This document shows, in pieces, positions 1-26,320 of a DNA stretch of 64,000 nucleotides. Source of the stretch: Silurus meridionalis. Lineage: Eukaryota; Chordata; Actinopteri; Siluriformes; Siluridae. The position numbers and the translations under genes are program-made. The stretch lies in the NCBI RefSeq assembly GCF_014805685.1, contig NC_060904.1, positions 14,211,811 to 14,275,810 on the forward strand. Direction: 5' to 3'. The notes under the pieces were generated by a model, which saw only the letters and a list, made by a program, of their open reading frames with translations, had not been told where the DNA came from and did not search any database. Each line of letters begins with the position of its first letter. Positions within the stretch are counted from its first letter, which is position 1.

Positions 1-521
1 AAATAACACTATATGGACAAAAGTATTGGGACACCTAACCTTTCCTGCCATATGTGGTTTTTCTCCAACTGTTACCACAAAGCTGGAACAGACATCTTTG
101 GATGCTGTATCCAAATTTTGCGTTCACTTCAACTTGGAAACCCAAACCTGTTCCAGCATGGCAATCCCCCCGTGCAGAAAACGAGCTCCATGAAGATCTG
201 TTTTATATGGTTTGGAGAGGAAGATCTTGAGTGGCCTGCTATAGAGCTTTGATCTCATCCCTACTGAACACCTTTGGGATGAACTGGAACTGAAACCTCA
301 GGTCTCCTGACCTCACCTACATCAGTACCTGACTTTACTAACACCCTTGTGGCTTATGAACCGAATGTCCACAAGCACACTCTAAAATCTAGTGGAATAT
401 CATCTCATCAGAGTAAACAGAATTATAAAAGCAAATTGGGTCTAAATGTAGGATATGATTCTCAAAAAGCACATACCATATTTAAAACCAGGTGTCCACA
501 AACTTTTGACATTATAGTGTT
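1..521. mobile_element. Non-autonomous DNA transposon (MITE), family A, near-complete copy
   Basis: The left end reads ACTATATGGACAAAAGTATT from about position 8. The right end, at about 486-521, is its diverged inverse (a GTGTCCACAAACTTTTGACA stretch). The inside holds no intact gene. Related copies lie near 40585-40799, 44305-44790 and 53570-53893. Terminal inverted repeats, lack of coding and several copies in one window support a MITE. Its superfamily is not certain, but Tc1/mariner-like is the best guess. The short open frames inside are chance. Confidence 0.7.
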
Positions 522-881
522 TATTAGGGCTTTCTCAATTGATGTGCGTTAACGCAAATTCATTTTAACAGCACTGATTGTATTCACACACAGTTAATGC
601 AGCACGCATTTCTTTTTGACAAATGTAATTAAAAATATAAATTGATATAGAAGAGGCTAAATTAAAACCTTCAACACACCACACATTTAGTCATGACATC
701 CTTTAAATAAACTCCATCACAAAATAATTTTTAATCACACACACACACACAATGATTTTGGAAAATCCCTGAATTTTTGCAAGTGTGCAAAAGTACAAAT
801 TAAAAGCAAAGAGGTGATCACAACAAATATTGATTTGATTTATGTTTATCTTCTGTTCGCTCACTTTGTATTTTGGGAATT

Positions 882-1001
<120 letters not shown>

Positions 1002-1242
1002 GTTTATAAATTTTTAAACAAACTGAATAAAACATTTGTACAGTACATGCATATATTTTTGGCAAGACAATAGGTTTTTACATTTCCAAGGGCGAGACAC
1101 TTCGAAATGACGCCCATGTTAAAGTGAGGACATCCAACGAAGGAGTGCGTTCTTTGTTGTTTGTTAACTGGAGGAACTCTGACATAGCAGAAGTAAAAAT
1201 GCACATTATATTTGTTATACATTGATGTATGTACATTTTTAG

Positions 1243-15851
<14,609 letters not shown>

Positions 15852-15998
15852 TTTCTGAACATTACAGTTAATTCATGCATAGTATTAAATTATATTTTAC
15901 TACAATTATTACAATCCGACATGTATATTTGTTATATTTTCCTGATATATTAAAAATTTTTGTCAGCATTTTTTCGTCTTTTGCTTTTCTTTAACATT

Positions 15999-16024
15999 CA
16001 CACGTGTGTGTGTGTGTGTGTGTG
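15999..16024. repeat. GT microsatellite between ATAD2 and ZHX1
   Basis: A (GT)n run of about 26 bases in the short spacer after the ATAD2 stop codon. Confidence 0.9.
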
Positions 16025-16099
16025 AGTGATGTCTGGTTTGCACCTGGTAATGATCGAGTAGTTTTATTGAAGTTGTTTGGGGGGGAAAACTTTGTGGGT

Positions 16100-16783
16100 G
16101 ATTGGTTTCGGAGTTTATCTCGGGTAATAAAAACGAAAGGAAAGTGTTTAGCGCGATGAGGGGAAATTCCGTGTGCTGCTTTTCAGACGCGGAGAATCAC
16201 GTGACCCAATCTGCGTCTCATTGGTCGGTAAACGTGGGTGAACCTCGGAAGTTTTTCCGCAGCCGATTTGACTCGTTTTGGACGGGTTGCCTTGCGTTAG
16301 CGGAGCCCTGTAGGTTAAATCGCATGTTTATTTTTGTTTTTGCATGTTGATTTGCAGAAGGAGTGAGGTCGCTTTGAACGATTTTATGATCGATTTTTTT
16401 TTAAGTCGCGGTGGGGAGTCGCCTGGCGATGACGTCACTACGTCACAGTGACAGCGGAGACGCCTGATCATTTAAAAAAAGGAAAGAAAAACACCATGGG
16501 ATTAAAAAAAAGGCTGAAGTTCTTGCTGCGTGTAATGAACGCTTTGGATGTTTTTTTAATACACACCAGGACGTGATCCGGAATTGAATTTGGTCTCTCG
16601 CCGAGCATCAATCCAGCCTTGGAGGATTGCGACCGTAGAAATTAGCGCCTGACCCCGACGCCGAGGAGCAGGCTAGTTATCTTAGCATAGCTTCATTACT
16701 GAGCGAGTTAGCTCCTTATATTCTCAAAAAGCAAACAAACAAACAAACCGTGTACTTCGGTTTAACAGCAAGCGGTCTCCCAG
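16100..16783 (+). promoter_or_regulatory. zhx1: ZHX1 promoter and non-coding first exon
   Basis: CpG-richer than its surroundings. It contains an E-box TCACGTGACC near 16197, an inverted CCAAT box (ATTGGTC) near 16218, and a full cAMP-response element TGACGTCA at 16430-16437 followed by a half site TACGTCA at 16439-16445. A 5' splice donor (CCCAG/GTGAGT) at 16783/16784 probably ends the non-coding first exon. The next exon starts at 18439. The TSS is inferred to lie about 16450-16650. Only about 250 bases separate this region from the ATAD2 stop codon. Confidence 0.65.
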
Positions 16784-17229
16784 GTGAGTTTCCAGCAGCT
16801 TAGTATCCTCGTGTTTCAATCCTGAGTGACAGCCAGCCAACCAAAAGCTAACTGTCTTTACAGCACAGTATCTCAATCCTAAAGTACTTCCCTAGAGGCG
16901 TTATTCAGCCCTTATAACGCCTTATAACGCCCTGCTGTGGGAATGTCTGCACAAAGTAACGGCCTGGAATATATCCATAACATTCCTGCTGGTTTATTTT
17001 GGCTTGTAGATCTTTAATTTTCCCCATTACAATCACTTTTCTTATGTAACCTAAATGTATTGTTTTATTTACACATATATATGAACTGAACGGAGAAAGT
17101 TGGTGCCTACTACACAGTTAAGTGATACTCCGCTCTGAAACACATTAATTCTGTTTATACTGAGTCATGTGTGTTAGGGGTGAAAAAATACTTTTTTAAT
17201 AGTTTTTTTTATTTGAGGTAGCATGAGAA

Positions 17230-17690
17230 AGTTTTGAGGCTTTTCTTGTAATCGACCAACAGATGGCAGCACGAGGCTGCACGCACAGTCACAGGAAGCA
17301 CTGATCACTCAGTCAGTGTGCCAAAAGACATCATCCTGTGTACATCGGAAGTGACCATGTGCTTTACCACGTCTATTGCCTCTCCTCACTTGAGCGTTTC
17401 TCGCTGGAAACATGATCTCACTTCCGCACCCACCCTACTCGCCAGCATTGTCTCCTGCAGACTTCGCCTTCTTCCCGAAGATGAAGATACAGCTCAAAGT
17501 TTGCCGTTTTGACACCATTGTGGCGATCCAGCCTGAATCGCAGAAGGTGCTCGACACGCTTCGAAAAGAAGACTTCAAGGACACGTTCCAAAAGTGGCAG
17601 GAGCGCTGGCAGCGCTGTATTTTTATATTGGGTCTGTTTTTGAAGGTCATAGTATGTAAACGTAGATAAATAAAGTACTTTTTTGTAAAC
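17230..17690 (+). mobile_element. Mariner-like transposase remnant in the ZHX1 5' UTR intron
   Basis: A plus-strand frame at 17412-17669 reads HPPYSPALSPADFAFFPKMK, then RFDTIVAIQPESQKVLDTL, then FQKWQERWQRC. This resembles the C-terminal end of mariner transposases (the HPPYSPDLAP-DF motif and FQKWRRRWDRC end). The N-terminal part is missing or broken by frameshifts, so it cannot be active. Confidence 0.7.
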
Positions 17691-17934
17691 CGAGCCAGTC
17701 AGGAGACCGTTTGATACCACCATGTATTTTTATATGGCTAATTTTGCCAAATGATGAAGAAAGTACTAAACGTTCCTCGGTTGTAAATATAAAACACGTG
17801 TTGTTTTTGTGTGTTCATCCTGTGTTTGCGATATTTCTGTCAGGAAATATGAAGGCAGCTCAAGTAAAAAAATGTAAATGTACTTGGCTACCTATGAGGT
17901 GACAAGTTCAATGGTGATGGTAAACGGTCCGTTG

Positions 17935-18118
17935 CTGCACAATGAAATTCTTTCTTCTCCTATCCCAGAGTTCGGAAGCTGGTGTCGGGTTTCAGCACCC
18001 CTGGAGCACAGAGGGTTAAGGGCCTTGCTCAAGGGCCCAAGAGTGGCAAGCTTGGCAATACTGAGGCGTGAACCCCCAACCTTCCAATCAGTAACCCAGA
18101 TCCTTAACGACTGAGCTA
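17935..18118. mobile_element. Dispersed repeat (SINE-like) copy
   Basis: Resembles the copy at 55975-56155. Both share a GGAATTCTTTCTCCT-type start, a block with CTCAAGGGC or GAGCAC sequence, and a CAGATCCTTAACNACTNAGC end. That end is an inverted tRNA-type box region. It lies just before the ZHX1 coding start exon. Confidence 0.5.
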
Positions 18119-18438
18119 CTATTAGCTTTAAAGTGGTAGCTGACGTGTTTGTGCAAAGTGTACAGATAAATAAGTGAGAAAGTTGGACAGGGTAAACGAC
18201 TAAAGCGTTGCTTTATCGTAGAGAAGTGTGTGTTAAATCCAACTGGAAACAATATCAGTATTTGTGGGTAATGCAGGAAATTGGAGGCACAGTGAAATAA
18301 ATTTAATGCACATAATGAAGAAAAATGTATTATAAAGAGTATATGCAAATTGTTCAGAATGGAGTTCTCCTTTAAATAGTTAATCAACTATATTTTATTT
18401 TTAATGTGGTCTTTTATCAAATTGTCTCTCCTCTGCAG

Positions 18439-18469
18439 ATGTCATATTCGACAAACCTTTAGCATGTGA
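18439..18469 (+). promoter_or_regulatory. zhx1: Two upstream micro-ORFs in the ZHX1 5' leader
   Basis: Exon 2 opens exactly with an ATG (18439), giving a seven-codon frame MSYSTNL ending TAG at 18462. This is followed at once by a minimal ATG-TGA start-stop at 18464-18469. The main ATG at 18533 has A at -3. Such short frames usually reduce translation of the main frame. That effect here is inference. Confidence 0.5.
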
Positions 18470-18532
18470 ATACAGCTTCTCGACGCTTCAGACAGTCTTT
18501 GCCGTCTCGGACCATCTGGTGCTACAGACATA

Positions 18533-21500
18533 ATGTCAAGCCGAAGGAAGTCTACCACCCCCTGCATGGTGCTTCCATCAGATGTAGTGGAGCAGGATGT
18601 GGATATGGATGCCCTTGCAGGGGAAGAAGGAGCCGAAAGTGCTACTGAAGGGACTACAGAGGGTATAGTGGTTCCATTGGACAGTGAAGGAGGTGAGGGT
18701 TGGTATCCTGGTGTCTAGAATCAGGGCGCGAATTTTAAATGGCGTGAAATTGTCATTATGCGTAGGCTCCCATTGGCTGTTTTCTGAGGTACATCTATCA
18801 TATATGTACAGAAGTCCTAAGAGGCCATGCGTTATTATATTGTTTTCTACTGATCTTGACATAACAAAAGTTGTTTATTGTTTCCTCTTGATTAGTAATT
18901 ATTTTTTTCTGTGTATTCTGTTTAAGAGCATTTTCTAGATGCAGCATCATGGATAATAACCATAACCATTTGTAGTCCATTGAGTGCCAGCAGTTAGTTA
19001 TTATCAATGATGCTGCCGCTAGAACATGCTTTTTTGCAGAATACGCAGAAATTAAACAAAGAATATTATAACACAAGGCCTCTTAGTATTTCTATATATA
19101 GGGACGCGTTGTAGAAAAAAGAAAAAACTACTAATTTGTGGAGAAGGGGACCACCACGGTAATCACTTATCAGATATTTTTGGGCGATGGCCCATTCTTT
19201 TTTCCATCAGACTCAGAATGGATCATTTTGTCCATGAACAGTGTGTGTCGGTCATCATCTATCAGCATGATTTTGGCTGGTTGGCAGACTGATTTTTCTG
19301 GCAGTGGCTGGCACCAGAATCACTGCTGTGAAAATATTTCACCAACAAATTAACTCCTAGTCGGGTCCCCATTTACTGCCTGATAGGCTAAATCATGCAT
19401 TGCTGCAATTAATAATCACCAAATGCACTTCCATGGTAGACGTACCTGAACGCATGGCAGCTAAATTTAGTGACGATGTACATTTACTTAATGATACCAT
19501 CACAGATTATATTGTGGTGATGCAAAGGCTGAACATTTTTTTTGTTTCCTATTCTCAGAGCATGAAGACAGTTTAAGCCATACTGCCGGAAAACACCTAA
19601 ATCAAACTTCTCTAGAGCAGCCAGTGACTGATCTGACTGCTGAAGGAAATGTTCAGGCTGAGACAGAAGACGGCGAAGACCCTTCCATTACCGGGATTTC
19701 ACTCAGCAAAACTCCTATCATGAAAAAGAAGCCTGAACCCAAAAGAATAGCCGTGTCTCTTAAAGGGGCAGAAGAGGGTGATTCATTAATTGAAAGCGAA
19801 GGGGATCCAGAGTCAATTGAAGCAACCTCCGTTACAGCTGATATGACAAACTCGATTCTTGTTGATTCCACAAAACCAGGCATGTTTGTTGGCATTCCCA
19901 ATCCATCTCCTGCAGAGCAAAAGAAACCAGTTGTAAACCCTGCTACAGTCCTTCCTGCTGGCCTTGCTCAGGTACTGACAGCTTTGCAGGTCCAGCAGAG
20001 TGCTCAGGCTCAGCTCCTGATTCCAGTGAGCAGCATTCCATCTTACAATGCAGCCATGGACACAAATGCATTGCTGGTGAACACTTACAAGAAGTTCCCT
20101 TACCCTTCTGTGTCTGAAATTATGGGCCTGGCAACCCAGACGAAGTTCTCAGAGGAGCAGATCAAGATCTGGTTCTCTGCTCAGCGTTTGAAGCATGGTG
20201 TTAGCTGGACGCCAGAGGAAGTTGAAGAAGCTCGGAGGAAGCAGTTTAACGGCACGGTCCACACGGTGCCTCAGACCATTACAGTTATTCCGGCTCACCA
20301 TCTCTCTGCCACCAATGGGCTTCAGTCGATTCTTCAGACTTGCCAAATCGTGGGTCAGCCAGGCCTGGTTTTGACACAGGTTGGCACTGCTAATAGTTTG
20401 CCAGGCACCACACCTATCACCCTGACTGTTGCAGGAATGCCAAGTCAGAGCCAGGCATCGAAGATCACGGCTAGTCAGACCAGCTCTGCTGTTAGCGAAA
20501 CGAAAAGAGCCACAACGATCCAGCCACCATCGCTGACTCCTCAGGAGAGCTCTGCCCTCAGCGCTGATCACTTTGGCCTGCGCCCAAAGAAGTCGAAGGA
20601 GCAGCTGGCTGAACTGAAAGCCAGCTACATGAAAAACCACTTTGCAAGTGATGCCGAAATTGCCAGGTTGATGAAGCTGACCAATCTCACCAAAGGCGAG
20701 ATCAAGAAGTGGTTCAGTGATACCCGCTATAATCAACGCAATTCCAAAAACAACCACTTCAGCATCCCGCATGAAAGTTCCCGGGCCAACAACAGCAGCG
20801 CCACTATTGTCATTGACTCCAGCGACGAGACTCCTCAATCCCCAACACCATCACCCGTCAAAGAGAAGGAGACCCGCAAGACCTGGAACCCTTTTCCAGA
20901 CTTCACTCTGCAGAAGTTTAAAGAGAAGACTCCAGAACAGCTGGTGATTCTAGAGGAGAGCTATCAAAAATGTGACACCCCAACGGATGAAGAACTGAGT
21001 CGCCTTAGGGCCGAAACGAAGCTTACCAGGCGGGAGATCGATGCTTGGTTCACAGAGAAGAGGAAAACTCCTGTCGTAGAGCCATCTGATGACAAGACGG
21101 ATGAGACGGATGGTAAGCCCTCTCAAAGTCCACCTGGAGGAAAAAGGTTGTCCAAGGACAAGATTGTGAAGAAAACCCCGGAACAGCTTCATGTCCTCAA
21201 GAGTGCCTTTGTGCGCACTCAGTGGCCATCTGCTGAGGAATATGACCAGCTAGCTGAGGAAAGTGGGCTACCCCGACCTTACATTGTCAACTGGTTTGGG
21301 GATACCAGATATGCCTGGAAGAACGGCAATCTTAAGTGGTACTTCTATTACCAGAGTGGCAACGTAGATAATCTGAATGGCAACAAGAGCAGGAAACGGA
21401 GAGTACGGAACCGTGGCTGGGGCAGGTCCCGCAACAAGAGAGCCAGAAAACCCACAGGTTTGGAGAAATCCCCACCTATGAAGTTCAAGACTGGGAAAGA

Positions 21501-21834
21501 GTTTCTTAAGGAATATTACCTGAAGCACAAGTTTTTGAACGAGCAAGACCTGGACGAGCTGGTAGCCAAGTCGAACATGAGTTACGAACAGGTCAGGGAG
21601 TGGTTTGCTGAGGTTGGCAGGAAAGTGGATACGGGTGCAGATCCTTTTGAGGATAACACTGGTAACGAGCAAGAAGAGGAGGAGTCAGAGGGGGAGAACG
21701 AGATGGTGGTTGAAGAGCAAGGGCCCTCAGCCCCTGGTGACGACGACGATGACGACGAGGATACCGATGATAGTGATTCCTGGGAACCTCCTCAAAGCAT
21801 AAGAAAATCCTTGCCAGGTCCTGAGGAACACTGA
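18533..21834 (+). CDS. zhx1: ZHX1: five-homeodomain transcription repressor lacking its zinc fingers
   Basis: Nuclear DNA-binding repressor of the ZHX family. Two coding exons: 18533-18692, starting [14 protein letters not shown] (human [14 protein letters not shown]), and 19559-21834, ending TGA. They join in phase to give 811 residues (human 873). Five homeodomains lie at about residues 221-270 ([14 protein letters not shown]), 395-448 ([13 protein letters not shown]), 505-558 ([11 protein letters not shown]), 591-645 ([15 protein letters not shown]) and 695-745 ([12 protein letters not shown]). An acidic tail covers about 757-795. The linker after the first homeodomain ([28 protein letters not shown]) is diagnostic of ZHX1. 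The paired CxxC...H C2H2 fingers that human ZHX1 has at about residues 70-130 are absent: E54 to L78 joins straight to the NQT-EQ-DL motif that follows the fingers in human. Human ZHX1 coding is in one exon, while here an 866-base intron interrupts it. Confidence 0.95.
18800..19101. repeat. Foldback (inverted repeat) element inside the ZHX1 coding intron
   Basis: The outer arms pair CTAAGAGGCC (18817-18826) with GGCCTCTTAG (19077-19086). The inner arms pair a stretch near 18929-18961 (TCTAGATGCAGCATCATGGA) with its inverse near 18996-19030 (TCAATGATGCTGCCGCTAGA). The left arm holds roughly 50 extra bases, so the stem is imperfect. The loop is about 35 bases. No transposase is encoded. Confidence 0.8.
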
Positions 21835-24018
21835 TTCGTCAACTCATTTGCCTTCGGAAATAATCCTGGTTTGTGGAAAAGACAGTGTCTGAGGATCCGG
21901 TTACAGCTTAATGACTAATCCTACTTGCGCCGCTTTTACATTTCTCACTTTCTTATTCAAGCTTACAAGTTAGTGTTTTGGTTTTATGAAATTTGCAGAC
22001 ACAAATTGAAATTGTCGATTTTAAGATCTTTTTCCACAAACTCGAGATATCTTTCAGCTCTGTTCATCTATGAAGAGTATTGCACACAAAATGAAGAATC
22101 CTGGCCCGGCTAAACTGTAGGTTTTAAATGTGCAATTTGAAAATAATTTAGAAAAAAAAAGTTGAAAATGTTTCATTTTAGGTTATGGGCAGAATTTTTT
22201 TTTCAAAGAAAAAGAAAAGGAAAAAAAAAAAAAGATCCTCTGCCTCAAGGAGGATCTATGGTGCCAAAGTTATTTTCGCTGAATGTTTTACGGTTCCCTG
22301 TTTTGTGAAAGGAAATAGTCAATCAAAAAAAATGAGTGTATGTATCGAGAGTGAGAGAAGGACATGCACAAAAAATAATAATAAAGAACTGGGCACTTTT
22401 TGTTGGTGTTTAAAAAACCCTGCCTTTTAAGCCATCTAATGGCATCAATTATAAAAACTTGTCTTGTATGAAACCTGTTGGAAGTTATTCTACAGTAGTA
22501 GCAGACGAATCGTATTCAACTTCACTTATTGATCTACTGAGTGTAATCTTGAAAGAAAGAAAAAAACAACGAATACAGCACAACCAGTGAAGGTTGACTT
22601 TCCCAGGAGGTTCTTTTTTCGTTTGTTCTTGGAAGTCTGAGATGATTGGGAACGGCTGCAGAAGACTGTTAGTGGACTGTTATCAGTGCCTGTACTAAGG
22701 AGTGGGACTGTTTTTTTTGGGGTTTTTTTTTATGTTTTTTGGTTTTTTCTTTCTTTCTTTTCCCCCTTTTGCACCTTTTCAACCGGACACTTTTAAAGAA
22801 TTTTTCTTTTCAAATTTGTGGTTTTCCGATTTGTAACAAATGCTCGTTTGTATTTTCCACGTGGGCCTGAAGTGTAACCCCTATGTTCTGTTCGACCTTT
22901 TTCACACATTTTACATGTCCTCTCTTGCCTCAACTTCATTAGTGGGGGAAAAAAATATTTATATTTAATAAAATCTCTTCAGGGTTTTTTTTTTTTTTTT
23001 TTTTAAATCCCTTTACAGTTTTTCCTCAGTTGCTTTGGGACATTTTTCAGATCAGAAATGAAATTCTCAAAACTACTTGTTCAACCTCCACATCATGGAG
23101 CACATTTCTCTTTGCTTTGAACAAATTGTGAACGCGTTGGTACGTTAATTTAATTGATTTTGTACAATTGTCTGCTGATTCCTACATTATCAATTGTTGG
23201 TCATGTTGATCAAAATATATTATACTGGTTGACCTGAATAGTCCTAAAACCCAAAGCATCTAGAAATCAGTTCAATGCATAAATCATTGAATGAAAAATG
23301 GTTAAACCAGTCATAATCTCTCAAGCGTACCTTCTTCTCATTTCTAGTAAACTTTTTTTGGTAATTGTGTCTTGAATTGCTGAATTGTGCAGAAGAATCT
23401 TGACGTACACTCGCCTTCATTAGTAAAAGTCATCTAAGATCATCCAACGATCAAGCAGTTCTCTAGAATAAATCATATCTCATGAACCTTCAATTGGTGA
23501 GCGAATACAGACGGAGCAAAACACAAAATTAAAATTTTTTAAAAAATGGATGAACAACCAGGAAACGAAATGAGTGAAATCCTGTTCCTCAATAAAGTAC
23601 AATATACAGTAATGTGTATATTTGTGCTGCCGAAATTCATAGCTGCCATACAGAAGAAATTCAGCCTTGTGATTCTTCAATCATTGTGATCCAAACCGTA
23701 GTTTACATCAGGAAACACTGAAAGCGTGCGCCGTCATACTGACAACATGACTAAACATTTTAACGATCTGGTTTTTAAACAATGACAAAAAAGACGACTT
23801 CTGATGGATGAACGAAGGATTTAAAGAAAAGTCCAGGCTTTTGCAAGTAATCCAATATGTGGTGCTGTTTGTAAATTGAGAAATGCACTTACTGGTTTGC
23901 AAATATTAAGAACGATTCGAAAAATGTTTCAAAGCAACTGAGAAAAACTATAAGATTTAGCTGCCATTATAGTGTTAAAAGTGTCAGATTTTTATATATA
24001 AAAAATCTAATGTGATTT

Positions 24019-24053
<35 letters not shown>

Positions 24054-24640
24054 TCATTGTTATAATTCCTTTATCTCTTGCCTTGACACATGGAGGATTT
24101 TTGCATCCATGTGCATACATTTTAAGTGTATTTCTACTGAGAAGTATCCAATATGATGCAGTCGTATGCAAAAAAAAAAAAAAAAAAAAGATCGTGCGGC
24201 GATTAAAAAACAGCGAACAGAACATGAGGGTTTTTGGGGAAAGGGTGCTTTGCTTCAAAGGCTTCTTTTGGTGTCTGTTATATAGATAATGGCCCCAGGG
24301 TTTGAAAAAAATATAATAACCAATGTTTTTGGTCAGTTTGATTTTCTGTGAAAAGGACATCAATAATTTCTATACCATGGACTTTTTTAAAAATGGTCCC
24401 CTCTTATAATATTGCATGCTGCAGCTGTTGGGAGGGGAAAATAATTGCTCATTTTGTACATATGTTTTATGGTTGCATTTTATAAGTTGTTTTACGCAAT
24501 TTTATAAGTTTGTATTTATGATAATGATGATGACAATGACAAATCTTTCTTTGGCCCAAGTGGAGTGCTCGTACGGTGACCCTTTTTTTGTGTGCTTTGA
24601 ATTGTTAGTGTAATTTTTTTTTTTTTATTGTTATTATTAT

Positions 24641-24674
<34 letters not shown>

Positions 24675-25260
24675 AGAAGAGTTTTGCTTAAAACTCCACT
24701 TGAATTGTTCTCTCGTTGGTGAACGTTATTGCCTGGTGTCCTCCATGTGATTCTGCACTTGTAGTGTATTGTAGACAAGAGATACATGAGTATAAGTATT
24801 GTCTGAAAAAAAAAAAATCACACCTTTCTGCAACGTATCCATAAATGCAAAACAAAAAAAATTCATCTAGAGTTTAAAATGATGCATATGCCTTTTTTTT
24901 TTCTTTGAATGTGTTCTATAAAGTGCAGCGATACGTCTGCTGCCTTCTTACATCTGTCACTAGTTGTGTTTAACAGCAGCACATTTACATGATCAACTCA
25001 AATCACTGTAAGGCTCAGTAAAGCTCATTTAGATCCACGAATATGATCGGGCACCATCATGGAGGTAACTTGTGAAGTCATACCGAGCCTTAAAATTGAA
25101 TCGGTGGCAGAAGCTTTATTTTCCAGAGCCATACGCCTTGTGCAATGCTTTTAATTTAAAACTGTTTTGATAGGCTGTGGCTTGATTTAGAAAAAAAAAA
25201 AGATATATTTTCTACTTGTTGGAGGACAACAATAAATTTAGATGAAAACCTTTGTGCATG
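21835..25260 (+). other. zhx1: ZHX1 3' UTR with at least two polyadenylation signals
   Basis: No coding frame is supported after the stop at 21834. AATAAA occurs at 22967-22972 and again at 25231-25236, suggesting a short (about 1.1 kb) and a long (about 3.4 kb) 3' UTR. It is rich in T and A homopolymer runs (for example 22986-23005, 24021-24050, 24649-24670). The ends are inferred from the signals only. Confidence 0.6.
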
Positions 25261-25492
25261 TATGTGTGTTATTTATCTGGTGGAAATCGACATTGTTTTT
25301 GGTCTTTTACATAAAAACCTTCAGGCTATAAATATTCATTTCTACTTACAGAACAGCGAAAGAGAAATGCATGGTAAGCACAAATCGGGAAAATGTCAGA
25401 CATCAGTGGTTGGAAACCATGGGTCAAAAATGACAGTCCTTTATGGATCTACATGCTCACTTTTAAAATTTTTTTTATTATTATTATTATTT

Positions 25493-25605
25493 CCAATTTG
25501 TGGTTTCCTGATTTTTAACAAACACTCGTTTGCATTTCCCATGTGGACCTGAAGTGTAACCTGTATCTTCCTTTTCGACCTTCTCTTCCACCTCTATTTT
25601 ATATA

Positions 25606-25657
<52 letters not shown>

Positions 25658-25870
25658 ATAGATAATATTCAGGTTTATTATATATTCTTTATATATTAAA
25701 TATATTTGTATATATTCAAGAAAGAAAATTTACTGAGCTTTTTGTCACTGTTACTGTTCCTTCATCTCTTGCCTGAACACATGGTGGTTTTCTGGGTCCA
25801 TGTGCAGAAATTTGTATTGTATTTCTAAAAGGGAAATGTTTAGTATGATGCATTTGTATGCAAAACTTTC
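25493..25870 (+). repeat. Diverged duplicate of two ZHX1 3' UTR segments
   Basis: 25493-25672 resembles 22811-22986 (shared AATTTGTGGTTT, TTTAACAAA/GTAACAAA, CTCGTTTG, GACCTGAAGTGTAACC). 25745-25870 resembles 24056-24175 (shared ATCTCTTGCC, AACACATGG/GACACATGG, TCCATGTGCA, TTGTATGCAAA). Order and strand are kept, and the roughly 1.1 kb between the two source blocks is missing. An AT microsatellite (about 25601-25657) sits inside the copy. Confidence 0.75.
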
Positions 25871-26045
25871 ATAAGAAAAAACAATATAACAAAAACATTA
25901 ATTAATAGAAAGGCAAAAGAAAAAGGAAAGAGCCTGCTAGACAGAATTACATTAAGTAAAATAGTTGAATACAAAAATAATTGATAACAAATGACGAATA
26001 ATCAATTTTCAAGAAACACATTAAAACATATATAAACCGTAGATG

Positions 26046-26320
26046 CTAAAGAAATCTTCTTCTTCTTCCGGCTGCTCCCATTAGGAGTCGCCACAGCGGA
26101 TCATCCGTCTCCATACCCCCCTGTCCTCTACATCTGCTTCTTTCAAACCAACCACCTGCATGTCTTCCTTCAACACATCCATAAACTTTCTCCTTGGCCT
26201 TCCTCTTTTTCTTCTTCCTGGCAGCTCCATCCTCAGTATTCTTCCACCGATATTCCCCATGTCCCTCCTCTGCACACGTCCAAACCATCTCAATCGTGCC
26301 AAGAATTGATTACACTTAAT
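26046..26320 (-). mobile_element. LINE (RTE-like) reverse transcriptase 3' end fragment
   Basis: On the minus strand two overlapping frames read RLRWFGRVQRRDMGN, RILRMELPGRRKRGRPRRKF, MDVLKEDMQVVGLKEADVED and WRRMIRCGD. This series is characteristic of the C-terminal end of fish RTE-type LINE polyproteins. The signal switches frame near the 3' end, so the fragment is a dead 5'-truncated copy. Confidence 0.75.

Noticed and set aside
20149..20838. 229-residue minus-strand frame
   Set aside because: Shadow of the ZHX1 large exon; no family resemblance.
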